A DNA stretch of 64,000 nt from Saccopteryx bilineata (taxonomy: Eukaryota; Chordata; Mammalia; Chiroptera; Emballonuridae), in the NCBI RefSeq assembly GCF_036850765.1, contig NC_089495.1, forward strand, positions 124,085,033 through 124,149,032. The letters run 5' to 3'. Positions 12,160-22,960 of the stretch are shown one piece after another (the first letter of the stretch is position 1; every line of letters begins with the position of its first letter). A program made the translations under genes and the position numbers. Under the pieces are notes generated by a model. That model searched no databases. It was given only the letters and a program-made list of their open reading frames with translations, and was not told the origin of the DNA.

Positions 12160-12715
12160 TTGAAAAAAAATTTGAAGTAAAACTTACATAACATAAAATA
12201 TAACTAATTTAAAGTGAACATTTCAGTGGCATTTCTTAGATTCCTAAGGTTGTGCAACAATCACCTCTATCCAGTTCCAAATTTTTTCATTACTCTAAAA
12301 ATAAGCCCCGTACCCATGAAGCAGTCACTCCCCATTCCTCCTCCCCCTTCCAAGCACCAGTCTTCTCTCTCTACGGTCTTACCTGGGACGTTTCATATAA
12401 TTGGAGTCATGAAATGTGTGCCTTTTGTGTCTAGAGTCTTTCATTGATAGTGATTTTCAGGATTCGTTCCTGCTGTGACATGTGTCAGTACGCCCCTCCT
12501 TTTTCAGCTGAATGCTGTTCCACTGTCAGGTTAGACCACACTTCGTTCATCTGTTCATCAGTTGATGGACATTTGAATTGTTTCCATTTTTTTGGCTCCT
12601 GTGAAAAAGCTGATTGAACATTCATATACAGGTATTTGTTTGAACACCTGTTTTTAATTATTTTTGAACATATTCCTAGGAAGTATAACTGCTTCTAAGT
12701 CGAAGCACGTGGGGA
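12160..12715 (-). mobile_element. Old L1M 3' region
   Basis: The plus strand shows the reverse of an L1M tail: TTACATAACATAAAATATAA, AGTGGCATTTCTTAGATTCC, TTGTGCAACAATCACCTC, ATATAATTGGAGTCATGAAA and CATCAGTTGATGGACATTTG. It is a non-coding relic, unlike the L1 at 23.5 kb. Confidence 0.85.
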
Positions 12716-12742
12716 CACACCCATGTAAATACACACATCTGA

Positions 12743-12848
12743 GCCTGACCAGGTGGTGGCACAGTGTATAAAGCATTAGACTGGGATGCAGAGGACCCAG
12801 GTTCAAAACCCCAAGGTTGCTGGCTTGAGCATGGGCTCATAAAGACCC
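12743..12848 (+). mobile_element. Family-B SINE head fragment
   Basis: GAGCCTGACCAGGTGGTGGC through the B-box region (CAGGTTCAAAACCCCAAGG) is present, then similarity stops. The 3' half is missing. Confidence 0.75.
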
Positions 12849-13049
12849 ACACCATCAATCTCACCGTGCTGTCTCCAACCCCAAAAACGACCCACCCAGA
12901 ATGCCTTTTGACATTTTCACCCAAAGAAAGGTGTGCCTCCTTAGGTCCTCTGCTATAGCTTCCCTCTTGTGGAATCCCAGGGAGAGGTAAAAAGGAACTG
13001 ATGTATCAGCCTCTCTCAGGCACCGAGCACTGAGCACACTGAACACCAT

Positions 13050-13215
13050 GCTGGGAACTTCCAGAAAACACTCACCTAATTCTCAAACAATGCAGGAAGC
13101 AGGAATTGTTTCTAGGTTGTGACAGAGTAAATGCAGGCTTTGAGGGAGGGTAGTAATTCGGTTGAGGTTGCTCAGTGAGGCTGGAACGTGGCAGAACCCC
13201 AAAGCCCACACTCTG
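13050..13215 (-). mobile_element. MIR remnant
   Basis: A loose match to MIR: ACTCACCTAATTCTCAAACA, CAGGAAGCAGGAATTG, TTGCTCAGTGAGGCTGG and a degraded end. Orientation and limits are uncertain. Confidence 0.4.
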
Positions 13216-14396
13216 GCTTCTATAACAAGCTGCCCCCAAACGCGGATGGGAACCTGCTGCAGCAGAAGCAGTGCCAGCTGCCTGTCTGTCCTGTGTGTAC
13301 TTGGCCAAAATGACCTTCACAAGTTTTCTCTGAGCTCTGCAACCAGCCCGTTATCTTGGGGCCTCTCCTTGTTTGCACCTTCTCACTTAGGCTGTGCCCC
13401 AAGTTCAGCTTCTAATGCCTGATCCCTCCCTTTTCCTGGGGAAATGCTGCTCCTCCTGCTGCTTGTGGTTTCTGTGAGGACCGCCCTCCCTCAGGCCTGT
13501 GACCTGTCCTCTCTCCTGCGTCTCCTGCACAGGTACACACAGTCATGCCTTCCACCTCCCTCCCTACTCCAAAATTAATTCTGGCTAATCACAGGTGTTG
13601 ATTAGAAAAAAGGAAACCATTAACATCCTAGAAGAAAACTGGAATGGAGATTTTCAAGTTCTTCAACTTGAGAAAGCTTGCCAAGTGTGGTGGGTAGGAA
13701 TCCAAGTCAACATAGTTAGGAATACAAGAAGACATCTCTGTCTTTTAAAGCATCATTCACATTTCAAGTAGGCTGGTGGGGCCTCGAGTCCCTCAGTTAG
13801 GGGTGTACCTCCTTCGTGAAACCGCGCTGATAGAGAAGATAAAGTTCAAACTGGGCCTAAAATGATGCGTGGGATTTTCTAAGGTGAAAAGCAGGGAAAA
13901 CTCAGAAAGGAAGCAAACATTTGGGTCATTTGAGCTCAGAAGTGTAAGGTCTCTTTTTAGCTGGGTTTCCATGGTTTTACTACCATGTCGAGTGAAATCA
14001 CCTCATTGGCAGTAAGGTAACTGCAGTTACCCGAACACAGGGGCATTCTGGGATAAGTGGCATCTGCTTGCCTAAGAGTGCCCTTGCAAATGGCCATTCA
14101 CCTGTGCTGTCCCTCTCTCTTTCTCTCTCCTTTTCCTTCAGCAAAAAGGTGCCACCAGTTTGTAACATTTCTCCCCTGGCAGGGAAGCTAGGCAGATGGG
14201 GTGAAGGGAGCAAATGAGGATGGAGATGAAACATTTACTGATTTATTGAGAAGTCTCACTTAGCTCAGAGGCATAGACATAAAAAAAGTTTTATATGTTC
14301 TCTAATCTATGCCTTCAGCTGCACTCTGTCAGATTCTACTGAAATCTCAGGAAGACTCCATGTGTTCTGGTCGCTTTCAGTTATTAGAAATCCTTG
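13216..14396. other. No gene or clear repeat recognised
   Basis: Unassigned sequence. Minus-strand open frames near 13072-13402 and 13998-14234 look incidental. Confidence 0.4.
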
Positions 14397-14397
14397 T

Positions 14398-14777
14398 GGC
14401 CCTGGCCAGTTGGCTCAGTGGTAGAGCGTCGGCTTGGTGTGCAGAAGTCCCGGGTTCGATTCCCGGCCAGGGCACACAGGAGAGGCGCCCATCTGCTTCT
14501 CCACCCCTCCCCCGCTCCTTCCTCTCTGTCTCTCTCTTCCCCTCCCGCAGCCGAGGCTCCATTGGAGCAAAGATGGCCCGGGCGCTGGGGATGGCTCCTT
14601 GGCCTCTGCCCCATGCGCTAGAGTGGCTCTGGTCACAACAGAGCGACGCCCCAGATGGGCAGAGCATCGCCCCCTGGTGGGCATGCCAGGTGGATCCCGG
14701 TTGGGCGCCTGCGGGAGTCTGTCTGACTGTCTCTCCCCGTTTCCAGCTTCAGAAAAATACAAAAAAAAAAAAAAAAA
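14398..14777 (+). mobile_element. Family-A SINE, full length
   Basis: It contains the complete head, CT-rich middle, CCCCTGGTGGGCATGCC segment and a long A tail. The flanks repeat AGAAATCCTTG on the left and AGAAATCTTTG on the right. The A and B boxes are intact. Open frames of up to 162 codons across it are by-products of SINE composition and recur in other copies. Confidence 0.93.
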
Positions 14778-15037
14778 AGAAATCTTTGCAATCTTAAACC
14801 ACGGCCTCATGTCCCATTCAAAGCCTGCAGGTTCTCAGTCTCCCATGCCAGTTCAGCTGCAGCTCCGAGACAGGTGAGCAGGGCTCGCTGCCAATTTCTC
14901 TCTGACCTGGTCTTGTTCTGTTCTCCCTGGGTACCTTTGCAGAAAGAGCCACACATACACGAATGAGCCTGGCACTGTAAAGGCAGAGGTAAGAGAAAGC
15001 GCACAACACAGACTGGCCTTAAGCTTAAAATAGTCAA

Positions 15038-15362
15038 TGTAAGGTTGGTGGGCATTGGGGGAAGGTCACATGAGGAACCAAACCTGGGAACTTTGGCTAG
15101 AACCGCCCACACCCATGCATGCCAAAAGAAACTTCCCAGGAGTCCTTGGGAAAAGAGCAACCGTCTGTCAGCCAATGAAATTTCGCCATGTCATATTAGC
15201 TCGACCGTCCTAGATGACCCTTTAAATTTCCCCCACACGGATAACCCCATGCAACTTCTCTGGTCTCTGTCCTGGAAGCACTGTACTAAATAAAGCTTTT
15301 ATTATTCCACACTTCGTGGCTACGCCCTTCCTCCTTCCTCGGCAGGGGAAAAATATCTTACA
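15038..15362 (+). mobile_element. Solo ERV1 LTR, same family as the 30-35 kb ERV
   Basis: It starts TGTAAGGTTGG and ends AAAAATATCTTACA. It aligns along its length with the LTRs at 30443-30794 and 34604-34956: shared CGTCATATTAGCTCGACC-like block, AATAAAGCTTTTA polyadenylation signal and GGCTACGCCC near the end. Flanks are GTCAA and GTCAC, a 5-bp duplication with one mismatch. No internal retroviral sequence adjoins, so it is a solo LTR left by recombination. Confidence 0.85.
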
Positions 15363-15367
15363 GTCAC

Positions 15368-15920
15368 AATCTGGTACGTTAAAGGAAGAGTCTGCTGAGC
15401 CCTGCCAATATTTCTTTTCCTCACTTCCATTGCTCTGCGGATAGCTTAGATGATCTATTTAGGTTGTAAACTGGGGGTCAGCTGGTTCCACCTGCCTGGT
15501 TCTGAGAGCAGCCAGCACTGGGGACGTGTCTTTCGCATGCTAGATGAAGAGAAGCAGAAACAGGCAACACCTCTGAAGTCCAGATTCATGGTCATGTGCT
15601 CTGCCTATTGTAGCGGGAGGGATTCTATGTCACATGCTAAAGGGCAGCCATTTCTAGTTCTGATACAAGGTGTGAGTAGAGAACTGGGAGCAGAGATCTC
15701 CCCAACCATAGCTAGGCACCAGGATTTGTAGTCAGGGCCATCTCTGTACTTGTTCTTGTCCCTTTGCTGCGAGAGAAAAAAAAAAGAAATGTAGCAAATA
15801 ATACGGTGACAATGACATGGTGACATAGGGTTGATTTTCTTTCCAAGCTCCACTGAAAATCAAAGAGGTCACAAACAGTGGGCCTGGAAGGTCTTTGAAT
15901 AACCACCTGCCAGAAACATT
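15368..15920. other. No gene or repeat recognised
   Basis: Unassigned sequence with short overlapping frames only. Confidence 0.4.
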
Positions 15921-15925
15921 GTTCT

Positions 15926-16136
15926 TGATAAGAAGCATCAACTCATAGCTGCGTTACCCTACTTGTTCACTAATTGCTTCTCATACATGCTCTGACCAGA
16001 GGGCTCCAGCTGAGCCTGTCACCTCCTGCTTAAGCCAGTGACATTGCCCTCAAGCCAGTGACCTTGGGGTTTCAAACCTGGGACCTCAGCGTCCCAGATC
16101 GACGTTCTATCCACTGTGCCACCACCAGTCAGGCTA
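15926..16136 (-). mobile_element. Family-B SINE, diverged
   Basis: The minus strand begins AGCCTGACTGGTGGTGGCAC, retains the B-box region and ends at GAAGCATCAAC on the plus strand. The CT-rich 3' tail is missing. Confidence 0.8.
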
Positions 16137-16163
16137 GAGATTTTTAAATTATATGTAAGTAGA

Positions 16164-16340
16164 CTCTGGCCAGTTAGCTCAGTTTATTAGAGCATCGTTC
16201 CAAAACAAGATTACAAATTCAATCCCTAGTCAGGGCACATACAGGAAGCAACCAATGAAGGTACAACTAAGTGGAACAACAAATGAATGCTTCTCTCTCT
16301 CTCTCTCTCTCTCTCCCTTCCTCTCTCTGTCTCTCTAAAA
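16164..16340 (+). mobile_element. Short tRNA-headed SINE (Ves-like)
   Basis: Head CTCTGGCCAGTTAGCTCAGT, a degraded B box (ACAAATTCAATCCCTAG), CAGGGCACATACAGGAAGC, then a CT dinucleotide run. Its short length and head sequence differ from family A and resemble the Ves type of bat SINE. Confidence 0.65.
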
Positions 16341-16364
16341 TCATTCAAGAAATTATATAATATA

Positions 16365-16697
16365 GCCTGACTAGGTGGTGGTACAGTGGATAGAACATTG
16401 GACTAGGACACAGATGACCCAGGTTAAAAATCCCGAGGTCACCAGCTTGAGCTCAGGCTCACCAGCTTGAGTGTGAGATCACTGACTTGAGCGTGGGATC
16501 ATAGACATGACCCTATGGTCACTGGCTTGAGCCCAAGGTTGCTGGCTTGAAGCCCAAGGTCGCTGGCTTGAGCCCAGGGTCACTGGCTGGAGCAAGGGGT
16601 CAGTTGCTTGGCTGTAGCCCCCCCACCCCAGTTAAGGGACATGTGAGAAAGCCGTCAATGAACAACTAAAGTGCCGCAATGAAGAATTGATGCTTCT
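16365..16697 (+). mobile_element. Family-B SINE with extra internal repeat units
   Basis: The head GCCTGACTAGGTGGTGGTAC is followed by a run of related units of the form ACTGGCTTGAGCCCAAGGTT, more than in other copies. The element ends abruptly at TTGATGCTTCT, where the next SINE starts. The unit expansion suggests slippage within the SINE body. Confidence 0.8.
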
Positions 16698-16698
16698 T

Positions 16699-17020
16699 GC
16701 CTGACCAGGCGGTGGTGCAGTGGATAGAGCATCAGACTGGGATGCCGAGGACCCAGGTTCGAGACCCTGAGCTCGCCAGCTTGAGCGTGGGCTCATCAGC
16801 TTGAGCAAAGCTCACCAGCTTGGACCCAAGGTTGCTGGCTTGAGCAAGGTGTTACTCAGTCTGCTGAAGGCCCACAGTCAAAGCACATATGAGAAAGCAA
16901 TCAATGAACAACTAAGGCGTCACAACAAAAAACTGATGATTGATGCTTCTCATCTCTCTTTGTTCCAGTCTGTCTGTCCCTATCTATCCCTCTCTCTGTT
17001 TCTGTCTCTGTCAAAAAAAA
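16699..17020 (+). mobile_element. Family-B SINE, inserted in the tail of the previous copy
   Basis: A complete copy from GCCTGACCAGGCGGTGGTGC to TGATTGATGCTTCTCATC, a CT-rich tail and an A run. It begins exactly inside the 3' end of the preceding SINE, so it is the younger insertion. Confidence 0.88.
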
Positions 17021-17027
17021 AAAGATA

Positions 17028-17392
17028 GGCCCTGGCCGGTTGGCTCAGTGGTAGAGCATTGGTCTGGCATGCAGGAGTCCTGGGTTTGATTCCCAGCCAG
17101 GGCGCACAGGAGAAGCACCCATCTGCTTCTCCACCCCTCCCCCTCTCCTTCCTCTCTGTCTCTCTCTTCCCTTCCCGCAGCCAAGGCTCCATTGGAGCAG
17201 GGTTGGCCCGGGCACTGAGGATGGCTCCATGGCCTCTGCCTCAGGCATTAGAATGGCTCTGGTCACAACAGAGTGATGCCCCAGATGGGCAGAGCATTGC
17301 CCCCTGGTGGGCGTGCCAGGTGGATCCCGGTTGGGCGCACGTGGGAGTCTGTCTGACTGCCCCCCCCGTTCCAACTTCAGAAAAATACAACA
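17028..17392 (+). mobile_element. Family-A SINE joined to a CA repeat
   Basis: It starts GGCCCTGGCCGGTTGGCTCA directly after the A tail of a family-B copy. The 3' end AGAAAAATACAACACACACA grades into a CA microsatellite at 17390-17418, which probably arose from the SINE tail. Confidence 0.9.
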
Positions 17393-17689
17393 CACACACA
17401 CACACACACCACACGCACACATATAAATACTCTTAACAACTTTATGTCAGTACACTTGAGAATAGTTGGGAGCCAAGCAGGTGGCAACAGACAGCATGAC
17501 ATGATGGGGTGGTATAGAAAGTGCTGAGGGAGCAGGGGGAAGGAGCATCCCACTCACCTAAATTATAATTTTCAAAAAGTTGAAGACACCCTCAAATAGA
17601 AAATGAGCATGTGTAAGTAACTGTTTTCAACTAATTAATCAATGAGAGGACCAATATGATTTGAACACCAGTTGAAAGAACTGTTTTGT

Positions 17690-18053
17690 TTTGTTTTTCA
17701 GTGAGAGGAGGGGAGGCAGAGACAGATTCCCGCATGCACTCTGACAGGGGCAAGCCTGCTAGGGAACGATACTGTGCCCATCTGGGGCATTGCTCCGTTG
17801 CTCTGCAACCAAGCTCTTCTTAGTGCCTGCGGCAAGGCCACAGACCCCATCCTCAGCACCCAAGGCCAATTCGCTCCAATTGAGCTATGGCTGCAGGAGG
17901 GGAAGAGAGAGAGAGAGAGAGAGAGAGAGCAAAAAGAGGGGGAGGGGTGGAGAAGCAGATGGGCACTTTTCCTGTGTGCCCTGACCAGGAATCAAACCCA
18001 GGACATCCACACACCAGGCCAACACTCTACCACTGAGCAAACTGACCAGGGCC
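17690..18053 (-). mobile_element. Family-A SINE, diverged
   Basis: The minus strand reads GGCCCTGGTCAGTTTGCTCA through a CT-rich stretch to a 3' end at about 17690. A GA run near 17907-17930 on the plus strand is the expanded CT tract. It is older than the other family-A copies. Confidence 0.82.
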
Positions 18054-18454
18054 AAAAGAAGAATTTGAGAATCAGCCATATACACAGGTAATCAGAACAC
18101 TAGAATGAACTTGCTAACATGTAAAACTGGTCAGTGTTCTATAGGGCCATGTGATATAATGCTGGCAATCCTTTTTTCCAGAGGACAAAAATCAGCTATG
18201 TCTCAGTGGGACAAAATCCATAGGCATTGTTATGGACAAAAATCTTTTCAGTTTTCTGCAACAATAGAAATTCAATCAATCAAGGTACAGGTGCAACCAA
18301 AATCAGGCAACCTCTGGGGAGGGTGGCACCCTGCACTCCAAGGCAGGCACATCCAGGGTCCCTTTGTCCATTTCCAAGTGTTGGGCACTTTCTCCTGACA
18401 GGGGACTATCTTTGTCTGTTCATACCTTCAGGACCACCTAAAGTACCTCAGTCT
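18054..18454. other. No gene or repeat recognised
   Basis: Unassigned sequence. Confidence 0.35.
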
Positions 18455-18605
18455 ACTGGAATAGAATGACCCTGGGAGCTTCTAAACATCCTGATCCCAG
18501 GCCACACCACAGACCCTTAAAATGGGTAATTCTGTGGGTGGTACCTGGCACCAGGCTCTTTAAGACTCCCAGGTGATTCTAATGTGCAACCAAAGCTAAA
18601 TCACT
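18455..18605 (+). mobile_element. hAT-Charlie-like remnant
   Basis: CTAAACATCCTGATCCCAGG, CCACACCACAGACCC and CCCAGGTGATTCTAATGTGC, followed by AAATCACTGCTCTG, resemble MER20-group non-autonomous hATs. The subfamily is not certain. Confidence 0.5.
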
Positions 18606-19425
18606 GCTCTGAGGACATCCAAGCAGGGGCTGCAGGTCGACTGCACACCAGCCCACCCCCATCATCACTCCATCATCACTGCCCCCATCTTTCACTTCCT
18701 TTGCGGGATTCCTGTAATCCTCCTGAAACTTCCCTACTATCTTGCAGAAGGGCTGAGTAAGGGCAGTCCATGATGTCTCCCCTTCCAAAGCCCCCTGGGG
18801 TGGCGTGGGGCAGTCCCAGAAGATGGCATCTTTAAAAAGTGTTTTGCTCCAGGACAGAAGGAACCCACAGCTTGAGAGCGACAAATGAGAAGAAATCTAT
18901 CATCCTCAGGAAATTGGTTCCCAGCCTCCCCACAGAGTGACCATAACCAAGAGGCCCTTAAGGTGGCTAAATGAATAGGTTTAATAGTAATGCACCAGCT
19001 GCCATGGGAACACTTGCAACCAGCTGTGGGGCTGCAGTATGTGCTTCCAAAAGGGCACAAATCTGGACACATGGGGGCCCGGCTCCCACTCAGCTCCTCT
19101 CACAGGAAGTGGAATGGAGTGAGTCTGCTTTCAGCGTGCAGAGAGCCACAGCCACCCAGCTTCCCAGGTCCTGTCCCATCCTGGGCAGCAGGTTGGGAAG
19201 ATGGCCTGGGAAGACAGGCTGGCCTTCATGGGAAGTGGCCAGCTTTCCTGGTGGCCAAAACCCTGAGCAGGCTAGCCAGAGGCTGAGGGGTTACTATGGC
19301 TGCTTTTGATGACCTTGAGGATATCACTGATTCCCAAAGACAGTCGGGCAGTCAGGGTGTTGAGGGAGGTGACCAGGGTTTGTTGAGAGATCCCAGGCAA
19401 ATCTCAGCTGCTAAAAAAATAAGCA
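18606..19425. other. No gene recognised
   Basis: Moderately GC-rich unassigned sequence. Open frames of about 100 codons exist on both strands (18579-19309) but overlap each other and have no splice or promoter context. Confidence 0.4.
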
Positions 19426-19429
19426 CAGT

Positions 19430-19510
19430 AATACCTATTTCCCGGGGTTGCTTTGAAGGTTAAATCACCCATGTACAGGAAAGCAACCAGCACAGAGCCA
19501 GGTAACAAAG
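19430..19510. mobile_element. MIR fragment
   Basis: TACCTATTTCCCGGGGTTGC, TTGAAGGTTAAATCACC and CAACCAGCACAGAGCCAGG follow a MIR 3' portion. Confidence 0.55.
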
Positions 19511-19589
19511 TTATTCTCCCTCCCTCTTTCATCCCTCCCTCCCTGGACTTCTCTGAGAATCAGGGCATTGCGTTTGGCTAGCCTCCAGG

Positions 19590-19955
19590 TCTTAGATGTG
19601 CACTTTCCACAGCGGCAGCCACAACCCCATGTGACCACTGAGCCCGTGGACAGTGCTGGTGCAAACTAAGATGCCCTAAGTGTAAAATACACACCAGATT
19701 TCAGACTCAGTAAAAGAAAAAAATACTGTCTCCCATTCATAATTTTATGATTACATATTGAAATGATAATATTTTTATATATTGGGTTAAATAAAATATA
19801 TTATTTAAATTTACATCACCTGTTTCTTAACTCAGTGGGAAACGAGCACAAGTCATAATGGACTGCCCCTACTCAGCCGACCTGGTCAGGCAATATAATA
19901 CTTCTTTAATGTGGCTACTAGAAAACTTGAAATTACCTATGTGGCTTGCAGTCTA
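19590..19955 (-). mobile_element. MER5-like hAT-Charlie remnant
   Basis: TTTAATGTGGCTACTAGAAA and CTATGTGGCTTGCA, with an AT-rich centre, fit the reverse of a MER5-group non-autonomous hAT. It is old and diverged. Confidence 0.6.
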
Positions 19956-20194
19956 CCTCTAGGAGATGAGGCTGCTCTGGAATGAGAAAGCCAGTCCAGC
20001 CAGAAGCCATAAGGTAAAGGCAGGACTGATGGGGTTATGGGAATCCATGGTGTTTATTGACTTTCCTCAGCTGTACAAAGCAGTAACTAGCTTACATCAC
20101 CTCCCTGAGAGCTGGCACTTCTATTATGGCTTCAAGGAGCTTTACACATTAATCCTCAATTAATTTTCACCAGAAAAGGTGGGGGGTAGATGAG

Positions 20195-20279
20195 TATGCC
20201 AGGTATGCTATGTGTGCTTTCTTAGTTCAGCCCTGAAACAGTCGTACGGGGACTGTCATCTCCATTTTGCAGCTGGGAT
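20195..20279 (+). mobile_element. MIR, left half (split by an LTR)
   Basis: GACTGTCATCTCCATTTTGC followed by AGCTGGGAT is the middle of a MIR. Its continuation, AACCGAAGGCCAGAGG, lies beyond the LTR insertion, from 23393. Joining the halves across the GGAT duplication restores the expected MIR order. Confidence 0.7.
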
Positions 20280-20552
20280 TGTTGTAAAGTACTGTACTTT
20301 AATCCACGCATTACATAGAGACACCAAGGCAGTATACAGAAGAAATTTTGAGGAGTTTATTAATTAGCCGGCTAGCTACACGGGGCACAATCCCAAATCA
20401 TGTAGAAAGTCCCTACAATTCTGTGGCTGATTTTATAGACCAAATCACATTCCGATTAGGGTGGGTAAGGAGGGGCTCATGACCCTTTTGTCTAGACTCT
20501 CAGTGGTTCTCAAACTTTTCGAAGTCGGGGCGCATTTAAAATCCTACAAATT

Positions 20553-20875
20553 CCTGACCAGGCAGTGGCGCAGTGGATAGAGCGTTGAACTGGGATGCCG
20601 AGGACCCAGGTTTGAGACCCCGAGGTCGCTAGCTTGAGCACAGGCTCATCTGGCTTGAGCAAAAGGCTCACCAGCTTGGACCCAAGATTGCTGGCTTGAG
20701 CAAGAGGTTGCTCGGTCTGCTAAAGGCCCACGGTCAAGGCACATATGAGAAAGCAATCAATGAACAACTAAGGTGTCGCAATGCACAACGAAGGACTAAT
20801 GATTGATGCTTCTCATCTCTCCGTTCCTGTCTGTCTGTCCCTGTCTATCCCTCTCTCTGACTCTCTCTGTCTCTG

Positions 20876-20914
<39 letters not shown>

Positions 20915-20919
20915 ATTCC
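20553..20919 (+). mobile_element. Family-B SINE with AATA-repeat tail
   Basis: A complete copy from CCTGACCAGGCAGTGGCGCA to the CT-rich tail, ending in about ten AAAT units. Flanks repeat an ATCCTACAAATT-like sequence. It lies close to the left end of the hAT. Confidence 0.9.
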
Positions 20920-20986
20920 TACAAATAATTGTAGACTCACTATATAGAAATTTCTGAGAAATGTGTTATAATAATTAAGTCAAATT

Positions 20987-21204
20987 TTTTTTTCAGAGAC
21001 AGAGAGAGAGAGGGATGGATAGGGATGGACAGAAAGACAGGAACAGAGAGAGATGAGAAGCATCAATCTTCAGTTTTTGTTGCGACACCTTAGTTGTTGC
21101 GACACCTTGAGTCCGCGCTCGAGTTGGCAACCTCGGGATCTCGAACCTGGGTCTTCCACATCCCAGTCCGACGCTCTATCCACTGCACCACTTCCTGGTC
21201 AGGC
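20987..21204 (-). mobile_element. Family-B SINE, internally rearranged
   Basis: Flanked by TATAATAATTAAGTCAAAT on both sides (left copy ends near 20985, right copy starts near 21207). The middle is deleted, and TTGCGACACCTT occurs twice in a row near 21077-21106. This suggests deletion with a short duplication, or template switching during insertion. Confidence 0.88.
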
Positions 21205-21559
21205 AATATAATAATTAAGTCAAATATTAAAGAAAAAAATATAAAGTCCAAGTGTGCTTTTATGGTAATTTAACTAAATAAGTACAAAATTAAATTTATT
21301 CTGATATTAAAAAACATTTTTATGTTACATTTTTTGAGTTATGCTTTTTAGAATTCTTAAAAAAGAGGGGTTAAAAAACAAACAACAAAAAAGTTAACTT
21401 TTTATATATATAGATACATTCTTAGTAAGATTTAGTAAATTCGGCAGGTCCTGGCATGAATGTGTTAAGTTTTTTCATTCTTGTGTTTATGAGAAACATG
21501 AGCCTGATGTGTCCTAGAGATTTCTTCAATGTTTGGGCATATCTTTGAAAGGCAAACTC

Positions 21560-21999
21560 TCATTTCTTTGTCAATACATTAAAAAATTCTTCTCTTTTTA
21601 CTCTTAATTGTGTTGAGGGTAGAAAAATCTTAATTCACATAAATAGGATGTTGAAAATTGTAGTAAAATGTTCAAAGCTTTTTTAGATATTGCCACATAT
21701 TCTTCTTTTATAGAAATCCAAAAGGTTTCAAGAGACTATTCCTTATGTTTAATCATCAATCCACAATCAGTGGATATAGCTGCCAGTTTTTCTTCTGTTA
21801 ATGTTAAATCAAAATCACTTGAAGCTTCCATGAATGGGTTTCTAATACAATTGTATTGCTCAGTGTTAAGTGATGGGAAATGCTATAAATTAAATTCTGC
21901 CCATCAGCCTTCAAGTCCTATTTTATTTACACTTAACTTTTGCTCACTTCCAGAATCGAATTCTTCAATATCACGCTTCTTTTTGAGAAATCTATCCAT
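21560..21999 (-). pseudogene. hAT transposase relic
   Basis: Read on the minus strand, a start codon at 21999 opens a short frame beginning MDRFLKKK, as in many vertebrate hAT transposases. Further along, around 21640-21720, a conserved hAT dimerisation-domain stretch (EFW...I...Y followed by TSYLCE) can be read, with several stop codons between. The N-terminal and C-terminal pieces are closer together than in an intact transposase of roughly 600 residues, so the BED/RNase H-like core is deleted. It cannot encode a working enzyme. The 121-codon open frame on the opposite strand (21668-22033) is a shadow of this relic. Confidence 0.65.
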
Positions 22000-22140
22000 T
22001 TTATTTGGGTGTATTTATCTAAAAATAATATAATGATGTGTTAATAATAAATATAATAATGATGTGTTAACCTAAAGAGTGGTATTTCATAATGAAATGG
22101 TATAATAGAGTAACTATATTTATTTTTATATCTGGGCACA

Positions 22141-22960
22141 TGCCACGAACCAGCACAGCTAGTAATTCCAGGTCCCGAGTGGGAATGGTGCAGAATTAAG
22201 AAAATACGGGCTTGATCAGGCAGTGGTGCAGTGGATAGAGCGTCGGACTGGGATGTAGAGAACCCGGGTTCGAGACCCCAAGTTTGCCAGCTTGAGCACA
22301 GGCTCATCTGGTTTGAGCAAAGCTCACCAGCTTGGATCCAAGGTCACTGGCTCGAGCAAGGGGTTACTCAGTCTGCTGTAACCCCACGGTCAAGGCACAT
22401 ATGAGAAAGCAATCAATGAATAATGAAGGTGTTGAAACGAAAAACTGATGATTGATGCTTCTCATCTCTCTGCATTCCTGTCTGTCTGTCCCTATCTATC
22501 CCTCTCTCTGACTCTCTCTGTCCCTGTAAAAAAAGAAAGAGAAAAGAAAATATGGGGTCGGGAGGGCCCTGTAATAGCTGCTGGCAAGAACAAAGTGTGC
22601 TCAAAAACCACATCTTGCTTTATTTATAGGGCAAAGTGAGCCATTAGCAAATCAATGAGATCTTTGATCATGTTTCCAAGGCAACCCAAGAATTTTACCA
22701 AGTGCAAAGAAACCCCACCATACATATCATCTTAACTTTACACCAAACAAAGGATAGAAGGAACTTGCCTCCAGTCTTTCCGGGGAACATGGGGGGTAAT
22801 GTAAACAACCCAGCACCACAGCTTAACAGCCTTTTGCAACCTAATCAGGCAAGTGAGGTGGGGGGTTAGGCAGACTGTCATCTTACAGCCAATTCCCCAC
22901 ACCTCTGTCCCCCAAAAAATCTAAACCCCAAAAACCCTGTTGGTTTTTTGGTCCCCAACA
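22141..22960 (-). mobile_element. Class II (ERVK-type) solo LTR, copy 1
   Basis: Bounded by TGCCACGAACC at the left and GTCCCCAACA at the right, with an exact 6-bp duplication GGCACA (22135-22140 and 22961-22966). On the minus strand it carries CTATAAATAAAGCAAG, supplying a polyadenylation signal. It is homologous to the LTR at 50621-51057: shared GAGTGGGAATGGTG and CCCACCATACAT-like blocks. A family-B SINE sits at 22208-22545. It lies inside the hAT element. Confidence 0.88.
22208..22545 (+). mobile_element. Family-B SINE nested in the ERVK LTR
   Basis: Flanks read AAGAAAATACGGG on the left and AAGAAAATATGGG on the right. The element runs from CTTGATCAGGCAGTGGTGC to a CT-rich tail. It is the innermost, youngest layer of this nest. 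Confidence 0.9.

Noticed and set aside
21668..22033. 121-codon plus-strand frame
   Set aside because: It lies antisense to the hAT transposase relic, whose recognisable motifs read on the minus strand.
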